8,063 nucleotides of DNA from Thermocrinis sp. (GCA_009903855.1 WYEK01000010.1:1-8063); one strand, 5' to 3'; shown: positions 1 to 5,637, counted from the first letter of the stretch. The notes: a model not told the origin generated them from the letters alone. Program-made: numbers and translations.

Positions 1-289
1 TGGGTTGAACACCAATTCTTGTATCAACCACTTCACCATTTTTGAAAAGCATCAAGGTGGGTATTGCCCTTATGCCATACTGCATAGCTATATTGGGATT
101 TTCATCGGTGTTTAGCTTGCCGACCTTCACTTTGCCTACAAACTCATCTGCCAGCTCTTCTATGATGGGTGCTATGATCCTACAGGGACCACACCAGGGA
201 GCCCAAAAATCCACCAGAACTGGCTTGTCCGAGTTAATGACCTCCGCATGCCAGTTGCTTTCTGTTAATGTGATGACGTTTCCTGCCAT
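1..289 (-). CDS. trxA: Thioredoxin, 3' end cut by window edge
   Basis: A small cytoplasmic dithiol-disulfide oxidoreductase that reduces protein disulfides and is itself re-reduced by thioredoxin reductase. 96 residues are visible from ATG at 289-287; the last helix lies beyond the left edge (family length about 105-110). The classical active site WCGPC is at residues 32-36 and the cis-proline loop AIPT at 75-78. The buried Asp of the VDFWAPWC stretch (D27) is also present. There is no signal peptide, so this is a cytoplasmic thioredoxin rather than a TlpA/ResA-type one. The start is supported by the Shine-Dalgarno AAGGAGGTGA 7 nt before ATG, which lies inside the end of arsR; the two genes overlap by 25 bp and are probably translationally coupled. 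Identification is firm. Which thioredoxin paralogue it is cannot be told from the window. Confidence 0.96.
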   Translation of the reverse strand, partial: MAGNVITLTESNWHAEVINSDKPVLVDFWAPWCGPCRIIAPIIEELADEFVGKVKVGKLNTDENPNIAMQYGIRAIPTLMLFKNGEVVDTRIGVQP

Positions 290-576
290 TTTGTCACCTC
301 CTTGCTTAATATTTCATAGATTTTTAAAGCCCTTTCATCCTTAATGTAGTAGCAAACTATGGAGCCATCCCTTTTACAACCTACTATACCTTTGTTCCTA
401 AGTATTCCAAGGTGCTGGGATACGTTGGGTTGGGAGATTTTGAGGAGCTCGGTAAGATTTTTGACACACTGGCTACCTTCTATGAGAGTTGCCAAAATCC
501 TCAGTCTTATGGGATGAGCCAAAGCCTTCAAAAGCTCTGCCCACTCTTCAAGGATTTCTTCACTCAAATGCTCCAT
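265..576 (-). CDS. ArsR/SmtB-family winged-helix transcriptional regulator
   Basis: A 103-residue dimeric winged-helix repressor of the ArsR/SmtB type. Helix signature LLKALAHPIRLRIL is at residues 16-29, the recognition helix region with SQPNVSQHLGILR at 48-60, and the wing at about 64-78. The family usually senses metals or thiol oxidants and dissociates from DNA on binding. The usual ligand sets are missing: only one Cys (C37) sits where the CxC of ArsR/CadC is, and the C-terminal helix lacks the D-x-H...H-x-x-H pattern of CzrA/SmtB. Two further Cys, C67 and C75, lie in the wing. The inducer is therefore unknown. The gene lies 22 nt after dmeF and overlaps trxA, suggesting control of metal or thiol stress functions. 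ATG at 576 touches AAGGA directly; TTG at 567 (codon 4) would have AAGGA at a normal 8-nt distance, so the protein may be 100 residues. Confidence 0.9.
   Translation of the reverse strand: MEHLSEEILEEWAELLKALAHPIRLRILATLIEGSQCVKNLTELLKISQPNVSQHLGILRNKGIVGCKRDGSIVCYYIKDERALKIYEILSKEVTKWQETSSH
290..303 (-). promoter_or_regulatory. Strong Shine-Dalgarno of trxA
   Basis: On the minus strand AAGGAGGTGA occupies 303-294, and its GGAGG core is 7 nt from the ATG at 289. It lies within the arsR reading frame, so trxA is translated from within the arsR message. It contrasts with the SD-less starts of ppx and dnaJ in this window. Confidence 0.85.
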
Positions 577-586
577 CCTTCAATAT

Positions 587-615
587 ATATTAACATTGTT
601 ATATTTTTTTATCAA
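587..615 (-). promoter_or_regulatory. Putative promoter of arsR-trxA
   Basis: On the minus strand TTGATA (615-610) is separated by exactly 17 nt from TAATAT (592-587). Transcription would start near 580, only about four bases before the arsR ATG at 576. It sits across the 3' end of dmeF, so arsR-trxA could be transcribed separately from dmeF. The assignment rests on consensus match only, in an AT-rich stretch where chance matches are more likely. Confidence 0.5.
591..601. promoter_or_regulatory. 11-bp palindrome TAACATTGTTA, candidate ArsR operator
   Basis: A perfect inverted repeat (TAACA, one base, TGTTA) lies between the -35 and -10 boxes of the putative arsR promoter and touches the -10 box. 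A second inverted pair, AATATA (582-587) and TATATT (600-605), partly overlaps it. ArsR-family repressors typically bind such AT-rich dyads over their own promoters. This binding is an inference. Confidence 0.4.
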
Positions 616-1498
616 CAGGAACTATACAATATACCACCTCAATCGTGGTATGAACCAGGTTTTCTATCTCTTCAAGGCGTTTTACGTAGTCGTTCGCAGG
701 AAGGTCCTGAGTGGTGGTTACGGTAAGTATGCACGCATACTTATCATGATGGACCCTGAGGAGGTGTATATCTTGGACTTTGCTGGTGCCATCCCTTTCT
801 ATGCTGTTAATTATCCTTTGCACTATGGGGGAGCGCATCTCCCTATCAAGGAGTATCCAGGCAGTTTCTTTGAGAAGTCCATATGCCCAGTTGACGATCA
901 CAAAAAAGCCCACAATTCCAGAGAGGGGGTCCAAATACCACATGCCAAAATATTTGCCACCCAAAAGGGCACCTATTGCCAATATTGAGGTCAATGCGTC
1001 TGTAAGCACATGAAGGTAAGCGGACTTCAGATTAACGTCATGCTTGTGGTCCTCTTCATGGGACAAGACAAAGGCACTGATCAAGTTTACCAACAATCCT
1101 CCAAAGGCAACCAAAAGGGCCTCTTCATACTTAACCGCCACCCTGTTTATGAACTTTAAAAGGGCTTCTATAAGAACAAGGAAAGCCATCATACTTAAAA
1201 GCACTGCGCTGGTGTATGCTCCAAGCACCTCCACCTTCCAAGTGCCAAAGGAAAAGCTAACATCCCTTGACCACCTTCTTGCCAGCATATAGGCGGTGAA
1301 GGATATTCCAAAGGCTAAGGCGTGGGTTCCCATATGTATGCCGTCCGCCAAAAGGGCAACGGAACCAAAGATATAGCCGGAGGCGATCTCAACAAACATA
1401 AAGGCCAGCGTCAGCAGAAACACAAAAAGCACACGCCTCTCCGCCTCCTTCTTGGGCACATGGAACACATGCTGATGTTTGCAGTAAGTCCTTTCCAT
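599..1498 (-). CDS. dmeF: CDF-family Co(II)/Ni(II) efflux transporter, DmeF type
   Basis: A 299-residue inner-membrane cation diffusion facilitator exporting divalent metal by proton antiport. Six hydrophobic segments lie between about residues 23 and 217, followed by a cytoplasmic ferredoxin-like domain to 299. The transport-site residues are visible: HMGTH at 55-59 in TM2 and HVLTD at 163-167 in TM5. The TM2 motif is HxxxH rather than the HxxxD of zinc CDFs. This, together with the HQHVF start, LADGIHMGTHA and LLVNLISAFVL, matches my recollection of DmeF cobalt/nickel exporters. The loop before TM5 is His-rich (SHEEDHKHD). An in-frame extension upstream to 1579 would overlap the divergent ppx gene and carries no family signature, so ATG at 1498 is preferred. 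No Shine-Dalgarno precedes it. Co/Ni specificity is inferred; Zn transport is possible. Confidence 0.88.
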   Translation of the reverse strand: MERTYCKHQHVFHVPKKEAERRVLFVFLLTLAFMFVEIASGYIFGSVALLADGIHMGTHALAFGISFTAYMLARRWSRDVSFSFGTWKVEVLGAYTSAVLLSMMAFLVLIEALLKFINRVAVKYEEALLVAFGGLLVNLISAFVLSHEEDHKHDVNLKSAYLHVLTDALTSILAIGALLGGKYFGMWYLDPLSGIVGFFVIVNWAYGLLKETAWILLDREMRSPIVQRIINSIERDGTSKVQDIHLLRVHHDKYACILTVTTTQDLPANDYVKRLEEIENLVHTTIEVVYCIVPVDKKI

Positions 1499-1506
1499 AG
1501 ATTGGA

Positions 1507-1534
1507 ATATTACACCCAGAAGCGGATGGGTCAA
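1507..1534 (-). promoter_or_regulatory. Putative dmeF promoter
   Basis: On the minus strand TTGACC (1534-1529), a 16-nt spacer, then TAATAT (1512-1507). An alternative -10, AATATT at 1511-1506, has a 17-nt spacer and is preceded by TG. The dmeF ATG begins 8 (or 7) nt after the -10, so the mRNA would be leaderless or nearly so, which fits the lack of a Shine-Dalgarno. It faces the ppx promoter and the two overlap in their -35 regions. Confidence 0.5.
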
Positions 1535-1551
1535 GTAGTAGAAGAGAATGA

Positions 1552-1560
1552 TGGTATAAT
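1552..1560 (+). promoter_or_regulatory. Extended -10 promoter of ppx
   Basis: TGGTATAAT is a perfect consensus -10 hexamer (TATAAT, 1555-1560) with the TGn extension. No good -35 is seen at 16-18 nt, which an extended -10 does not require. The expected start point, 6-7 nt downstream, is 1566-1568 and coincides with the GTG start codon of ppx at 1567. A leaderless mRNA is therefore predicted. Confidence 0.65.
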
Positions 1561-1566
1561 TTACTA

Positions 1567-2478
1567 GTGAAGGTTGCATCCATAGATGTTGGTTCCTACT
1601 CCTGCAGGTTGAGCATAGCAGACTTTTCTAACTCCTTTAGAATCATCTACGAGGAAGGCAACATTACCTCTTTGGCTACAGGGTTGAAGGAGAACGGCTA
1701 CCTCCAAGAGGAGCCTATGGAAGAGACATTGCGGACCATCAAAAAATACATACAAGTGGCAAAACAGCATGGGGCAGAAAGAATAGTCCTAATTGGCACA
1801 GAAGCCCTACGTAGGGCAAAGAACTCTCAGGAGTTCTTAAAGAGGGTAAAGGAAGAAACGGGCTTGGAGCTAAAGGTAATAACCCCAGAGGAGGAGGGTA
1901 GCCTTGCCTTCTTAGCGGTTGCCTTTTCTCTAAAGCCGGAGGGAAAATTTTGCATAATAGACCAGGGGGGAGGCTCCACAGAGTTTGTATGTGGCAAGGG
2001 CACAGAGGTTGAATATTTAAAGTCCCTTCCGGTGGGCGTAGTTAATCTTACGGAGGAGTTTATACAAAGCGACCCTCCCAAGCCTTACGAACTGGAGTCT
2101 TTGAAAAATTTTCTGGATGAGCTAATAAAGGATGTGGTCCGTCCTTGCGATGTTTTGGTGGGGTTGGGTGGAACAATTACCACCATAAGTGCAATAAAGA
2201 ACAACGTATTTCCCTATCAAGGTTCTTTGGTGCATGGCTCCAAGTTAACTTTGGAAGATATTATGTTTTGGCTAGAGACCCTCAGCAGTATGAAAGCAGA
2301 GGACAGAGTAAAGACCTTTCCACACATAGAGCCAAAACGGGCAAAGGTGATAATTCCGGGACTTATGGTCTTCTACAGGGCTATGCTTTTGTTTGGTAAA
2401 AGGGAAATTGTGGTAAGTGATTGGGGCATAAAGGAGGGAGTTCTGGTAAGGGAATACCTATCCCTTGGGCTTGGCTAA
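1567..2478 (+). CDS. ppx: Ppx/GppA family phosphatase (exopolyphosphatase / pppGpp hydrolase)
   Basis: A 303-residue cytoplasmic enzyme of the ASKHA fold that removes terminal phosphate from polyphosphate and/or converts pppGpp to ppGpp. The phosphate-1 loop DVGSYSCRL is at residues 7-15, the phosphate-2 loop DQGGGSTE at 132-139 and GLGGTITT at 199-206; SDWGIKEGVL lies near the C-terminus (284-293). The acidic EEEG stretch at 108-111 is where the catalytic Glu of the family lies. The length fits the short two-domain Ppx form (about 300-310 residues, without the HD-like C-terminal domains of the E. coli enzyme), as in Aquifex. The start is GTG at 1567, directly where transcription should begin and without Shine-Dalgarno. 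It is the only plus-strand gene here, divergent from dmeF and overlapping khtU convergently by 21 bp. The sequence does not separate polyphosphatase from pppGpp hydrolase activity. Confidence 0.93.
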   Translation: MKVASIDVGSYSCRLSIADFSNSFRIIYEEGNITSLATGLKENGYLQEEPMEETLRTIKKYIQVAKQHGAERIVLIGTEALRRAKNSQEFLKRVKEETGLELKVITPEEEGSLAFLAVAFSLKPEGKFCIIDQGGGSTEFVCGKGTEVEYLKSLPVGVVNLTEEFIQSDPPKPYELESLKNFLDELIKDVVRPCDVLVGLGGTITTISAIKNNVFPYQGSLVHGSKLTLEDIMFWLETLSSMKAEDRVKTFPHIEPKRAKVIIPGLMVFYRAMLLFGKREIVVSDWGIKEGVLVREYLSLGLG

Positions 2479-3600
2479 GGCGGATGCCACCTTGGGTGCA
2501 TAGGCAAAACCTATACTTCCAAGAATGGATGTGATCAAAACTACCAAAAAGACCAAAGCTTGGGTGGAGGGAAGTAAGCTGGCAAAGATCAAAGAGAATT
2601 CACCCCTTGCCAAGAAGGAAAGGCTAGCCCTTATGGAAACCCTCTTGCTGAGCCCATAAAGCCTGGCACCCCAATAGGTGGATATGAGCTTTGTGATCAA
2701 AGAAAGCAAAAGCAAGGTGATCAAAAGATAAAGGTTCTGATCAAAACTTATGTTGGCAGAGTAGGTAAAGGAAAAGAAAAAGACACCTAAAGAGAGCTCT
2801 TTTAGGTCAGCTAACCTTTCTTCTACCGTCTTGTAAGTTAGGCTGTCTTCGGGGACTATAACGCCCAGCATAAAGGCGATCAGGGCAGAGGACACTCCCA
2901 TCCATTCTCCAAGACCACACAGCAAAAGCAAAGTACCCACGATCAAAAAGGGAAAAATGGTCTCCTCTGAGATTTTATCTATCTCACCAACCGCCCTGCA
3001 GGCTAAGTTTCTAAGAAGGTAAAAGGCAGAAAAGAACACTATAAGGGAGAGAACGCTTCTTAGCAAAAGAAAGGTGGGCTCCTCCTGCCCACCATTAATT
3101 CCACCGGAGAGCAGGGAAAGCAGTATTATTGAAATAAGGTCTTCAAAGATGAGAATGCCTATGAGTAGTTCTGCTTCTTGGAAAACGAGCCTTCTGTAGT
3201 CGGACAGCAGTTTGGCGGTTATGGCAGTGCTGGAAGGATAAAGGGCAGAGGCAACAACTGTGGAAAAGATAAAATCTTTGGTAGCCAAATATGCTACAAG
3301 AAACACTGGAAGGAAATTTATAAAAAGGTCCGCCAAGCCAGGTTTTAGAATGTTCCTCATAGCCCCAAGGCGCTCAAAGGAATACTCAAGCCCTATGAAA
3401 AAGAAGAGAAAGATCACCGCAGAATGCTCTAAAAAGGTAACCCACTCTATCACTTTTTCAGGAAAGAGTTCCTTTCCCACAAGCCCCGCCAACATAAAGG
3501 AGAGTATGTAGGGAACCTTTAAAAACCTAAGAGAAAAGCCAAAAACAAAAAGCAGGGTAAAGAGAAGTCCTATCCACAAGAGAATCTCGTAAGAGTGCAT
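2458..3600 (-). CDS. khtU: CPA2-family K+/H+ antiporter, KhtU-like
   Basis: A 380-residue polytopic inner-membrane monovalent cation/proton antiporter of the CPA2 (Kef/NapA-like) superfamily. About 12-13 hydrophobic segments fill nearly the whole length. Family motifs seen: FFFIGLE at 66-72, YPSSTAI at 121-127, the acidic pair E153-D154 in FEDLISI (where NapA has DD and KefC has QD), FMLGVIVPE at 243-251 and LARGEFS at 330-336. There is no C-terminal TrkA-N/RCK domain; that regulatory role falls to the separate khtT gene, whose stop codon is only 1 nt upstream. This gene order and split match the Bacillus KhtT-KhtU pair, so K+ efflux is the most likely job, although Na+/H+ exchange cannot be excluded. 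A GGAGG lies 14 nt before ATG, too far to be optimal, so translation is probably coupled to khtT. Confidence 0.88.
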   Translation of the reverse strand: MHSYEILLWIGLLFTLLFVFGFSLRFLKVPYILSFMLAGLVGKELFPEKVIEWVTFLEHSAVIFLFFFIGLEYSFERLGAMRNILKPGLADLFINFLPVFLVAYLATKDFIFSTVVASALYPSSTAITAKLLSDYRRLVFQEAELLIGILIFEDLISIILLSLLSGGINGGQEEPTFLLLRSVLSLIVFFSAFYLLRNLACRAVGEIDKISEETIFPFLIVGTLLLLCGLGEWMGVSSALIAFMLGVIVPEDSLTYKTVEERLADLKELSLGVFFFSFTYSANISFDQNLYLLITLLLLSLITKLISTYWGARLYGLSKRVSIRASLSFLARGEFSLIFASLLPSTQALVFLVVLITSILGSIGFAYAPKVASALAKPKG

Positions 3601-3601
3601 C

Positions 3602-4087
3602 CTAAGTGCTACATCCTCCGCATAGGTCTAAGAAGGCTTTCATTTGCTGTCTGGTACCCACCACAATCAGTGTGTCTCCTGCCCTTATATGTTCTTTGTA
3701 AGGGTCTGGACTTGGGATCACCTTCCCCCCCCTCTCTATGGCAATTATGGAAACGCCAGTCTTTCTCCTTATTTCAAGTTCTGCTATGGTCTTATTAACA
3801 AAGTTTGAGTTTTGATGAACCCTTACCCATTCCATCACCACCTGTTGGAGGATCATTTCCATCTTTTCTGTGGAAATAGGTTGGTATGTGGCACCCGCCA
3901 CCAAAAAACCAAGCTCCTTTGCCTCCTCATCGGTCAGCTCTATAACACAGCTGGGCTCTTCGTCCTCCATAAGATATACCTCCCTCCTGCCCGTACTGTG
4001 GATGATTATCACAAGCTCTTTACCGCTTTTTAATAGTACCACATACTTTTTGCCTATACCCGGTAGGTCAGTCTCCCTTATTCTCAT
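3602..4087 (-). CDS. khtT: TrkA-C (RCK_C) domain regulator of K+/H+ antiporter, KhtT-like
   Basis: A 161-residue cytoplasmic regulatory subunit. The N-terminal half opens with RETDLPGIGKKY (residues 4-15) followed by IIIHSTGRREVY (27-38), both typical of Bacillus KhtT as I recall it. The C-terminal RCK_C/TrkA-C domain spans about 85-155, with NKTIAELEIRRKTGVSIIAI and the closing GDTLIVVGT. In the Bacillus system KhtT gates KhtU and its RCK_C domain binds c-di-AMP; whether this one does is inference. The gene overlaps hspR by 20 bp, and khtU follows after 1 nt. The tail carries a CGGC motif (156-159), which the Bacillus protein lacks as I remember it. ATG at 4087 is preferred because it restores the conserved N-terminus; it has only a weak AGG nearby. 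Confidence 0.9.
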   Translation of the reverse strand: MRIRETDLPGIGKKYVVLLKSGKELVIIIHSTGRREVYLMEDEEPSCVIELTDEEAKELGFLVAGATYQPISTEKMEMILQQVVMEWVRVHQNSNFVNKTIAELEIRRKTGVSIIAIERGGKVIPSPDPYKEHIRAGDTLIVVGTRQQMKAFLDLCGGCST

Positions 4088-4469
4088 GCCTGTTAATTAT
4101 ATCCTGAAGGCGTGCTACCACACTTTTGCTAGAGAACACAATTGCCTTAACCTCTTCACTTTCTTCCTCCTGTAAGCTTTTTTGGATGATCTCCAAGAGT
4201 TTTTGGATTTGCCTTTCCATCTCCTCCATCTGCTCCTTCATTCTCAGGATGATTTCAATGCCCGCCAAATTTACCCCAAGCTCCCGGGAGAGGGTAAGCA
4301 CAAGCTCCAACCTCTTGAGGTCTTCTTCCGTGTAATATCTGGTCCTTCCTTTGCTTCTGTATGGTTTTATGAGGCCCTCCTTTTCATAAAGGCGGAGGGT
4401 CTGCGGGTGTATGTTATACATCTCTGCCACTACACCTATGGTGTATTTCTTTTTAACTTCCCTCTTCAT
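4068..4469 (-). CDS. hspR: MerR-family heat-shock repressor HspR
   Basis: A 133-residue DNA-binding repressor of chaperone genes. The MerR winged helix-turn-helix is at about residues 8-75: YTIGVVAEMYNIHPQTLRLYE with EKEGLIKP and the wing GRTRYYTEEDLKRL. The HspR hallmark LGVNLAGIEIIL follows at about 64-75, and a helical coiled coil (MKEQMEEMERQIQKLLEII) at about 77-95. No conserved effector-binding Cys is present, as expected for HspR, whose activity usually depends on DnaK rather than a small ligand. ATG overlaps the dnaJ stop as ATGA, and the 3' end overlaps khtT by 20 bp. A HAIR-like site upstream of dnaJ makes autoregulation likely. HspR is better supported than another MerR member because of the VNLAGIEIIL signature and the dnaJ neighbour. 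Confidence 0.93.
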   Translation of the reverse strand: MKREVKKKYTIGVVAEMYNIHPQTLRLYEKEGLIKPYRSKGRTRYYTEEDLKRLELVLTLSRELGVNLAGIEIILRMKEQMEEMERQIQKLLEIIQKSLQEEESEEVKAIVFSSKSVVARLQDIINRHENKGD

Positions 4470-5599
4470 GGCTGTCTTACCCTCACCCTGGTGGGTTCAG
4501 GTAGTAGTTTGTCTAACTCTTCAAGAAGCTGTTTAATCTTTTTGTCATCTCCGAAGTGTTTTTCCCAAAAGCTCAGCTTGGGTATGTCTATATGTATCCT
4601 AAGGAATAGGTCTCCAAAACCACCACCCCTAAGCTTTGGCATACCCTTACCCTTCACTCGGACTGTGTCTCCCTCTTTCACGCCCGCGGGAATCTTCACC
4701 TTAATCTTCTCACCGCTTAAGGTGGGTACTTCAAGCTCGGTTCCCATAACCGCTTCTGTTAGCTTTAGGTTTACATCCAAATAAAGGTTATCTCCTCTCC
4801 TTTCAAAGAGCCTATGAGGCAAAACCTTTACAAGCAAATAGAGGTCGCCAGGTGGACCGCCGTATAGTCCTGCATGACCTTTCCCTTCCACAAGAATCCT
4901 GCTACCGTTATCCACACCCGGAGGAATCCGTACCTTCACCTCCTCTCTTTCTGGAACAGTACCTTTTCCACCGCATCTACTACAAGGCTCCCTGATTACT
5001 CCCTCTCCACCACAGGTAGGACAGGTTTGAGAGATGCTTATGAAAAACTGCCTTTGGTATATGCTACCCCTACCACCACAAGTAGGACAGGTTCTTTCTC
5101 CTTTATGCCTATCGTACCCTAAGCCTTCACAGGCAGGGCATGTAACCTCCCTGACTAGTGGGACGCTAACCACTTTGCCGGAGTAAGCTTCCTCCAAAGT
5201 GAGCTCTACCGTGTAGTATATATCTTCGCCCTTTATGGGTCTTCTCTGAGAACGCCTTCTTCCTCTTCTCTCAAATATATCCTCAAAGCCAAAGCCTCTA
5301 AAGAGGTCCTCTACGGTTTCAAAAATATCTTTCCAAGCTTGCTCGCTGTATTCACTACCACCGGAAGAGGTCTGAAAGGCGGCGTGTCCATACTGGTCGT
5401 AGAGCTTTCTCTTTTCTGGGTCCGAAAGGACCTGATAGGCTTCGTTGATCTCCTTGAATTTCTCCTGTGCCTCTGGGTCCTTGTTAAAATCAGGATGATA
5501 CTTTCTGGCAAGACGGCGGTATGCCTTCTTTATTTCCTCCTGCGTCGCGTTCCTTGGAACACCAAGAATCTCGTAGTAATCCTTTTTGGAAGATTGCAT
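4466..5599 (-). CDS. dnaJ: Chaperone DnaJ (type I Hsp40)
   Basis: A 377-residue co-chaperone that delivers unfolded substrates to DnaK and stimulates its ATPase. The J domain occupies residues about 7-70 with the catalytic HPD at 35-37. A short Gly/Phe-containing linker follows (about 79-110, reading FRGFGFEDIFE). The zinc-binding domain has four CxxCxGxG-type repeats at 154-161, 171-178, 193-200 and 206-213, all eight Cys intact. Two beta-barrel C-terminal domains and a dimerisation tail complete a full-length protein. The G/F region is shorter and less Gly-rich than in E. coli DnaJ. No dnaK or grpE lies nearby. ATG at 5599 is 8 nt after a -10 box with no Shine-Dalgarno, so a leaderless mRNA is likely. 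dnaJ leads a packed cluster with hspR, khtT and khtU. Confidence 0.97.
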   Translation of the reverse strand: MQSSKKDYYEILGVPRNATQEEIKKAYRRLARKYHPDFNKDPEAQEKFKEINEAYQVLSDPEKRKLYDQYGHAAFQTSSGGSEYSEQAWKDIFETVEDLFRGFGFEDIFERRGRRRSQRRPIKGEDIYYTVELTLEEAYSGKVVSVPLVREVTCPACEGLGYDRHKGERTCPTCGGRGSIYQRQFFISISQTCPTCGGEGVIREPCSRCGGKGTVPEREEVKVRIPPGVDNGSRILVEGKGHAGLYGGPPGDLYLLVKVLPHRLFERRGDNLYLDVNLKLTEAVMGTELEVPTLSGEKIKVKIPAGVKEGDTVRVKGKGMPKLRGGGFGDLFLRIHIDIPKLSFWEKHFGDDKKIKQLLEELDKLLPEPTRVRVRQP

Positions 5600-5607
5600 A
5601 GGTTTTT

Positions 5608-5636
5608 ATAATAAACTTTGAGTGTGGTATTGTCAA
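5608..5636 (-). promoter_or_regulatory. dnaJ-hspR-khtT-khtU promoter
   Basis: On the minus strand a perfect -35 TTGACA (5636-5631), an optimal 17-nt spacer, and -10 TATTAT (5613-5608, 5 of 6 to consensus). The dnaJ ATG starts 8 nt after the -10, so the message should begin at or within two bases of the start codon. It is the best-formed promoter in the window and uses a housekeeping sigma factor, as expected for a repressor-controlled heat-shock operon. Confidence 0.8.
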
Positions 5637-5637
5637 G
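5617..5637. promoter_or_regulatory. HAIR-like HspR operator over the dnaJ promoter
   Basis: On the plus strand the half-sites are TTTGAGT (5617-5623) and TGTCAAG (5631-5637) with a 7-nt gap. Against the known HspR element CTTGAGT-N7-ACTCAAG this is 6 of 7 and 5 of 7 matches with exactly the right spacing. It covers the -35 box and most of the spacer of the dnaJ promoter, so bound HspR would block RNA polymerase. Since hspR is the second gene of the operon, this is a self-consistent negative loop. Confidence 0.75.

Noticed and set aside
1499..1579. N-terminal extension of dmeF by 27 residues to an ATG at 1579.
   Set aside because: It would overlap the ppx start and promoter, shows no CDF signature, and the conserved region begins after the ATG at 1498.
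2500..2514. Inverted repeat ATAGG-CAAAA-CCTAT just downstream of the ppx stop, considered as an intrinsic terminator.
   Set aside because: The stem is only 5 bp, no T-run follows, and it lies in the khtU coding sequence.
4096..4101. A perfect TATAAT on the minus strand, 8 nt before the khtT ATG, resembling the leaderless promoters elsewhere in the window.
   Set aside because: No acceptable -35 box or TGn extension accompanies it, it lies within hspR codons for Asp-Ile-Ile-Asn, and the packed gene order already explains khtT transcription. It would be reconsidered if a start site mapped at 4087-4089.
4182..4784. Long plus-strand open frame (200 codons) opposite hspR and dnaJ.
   Set aside because: It is antisense to two unambiguous genes and arises from their codon bias; no ribosome site or family similarity is seen.
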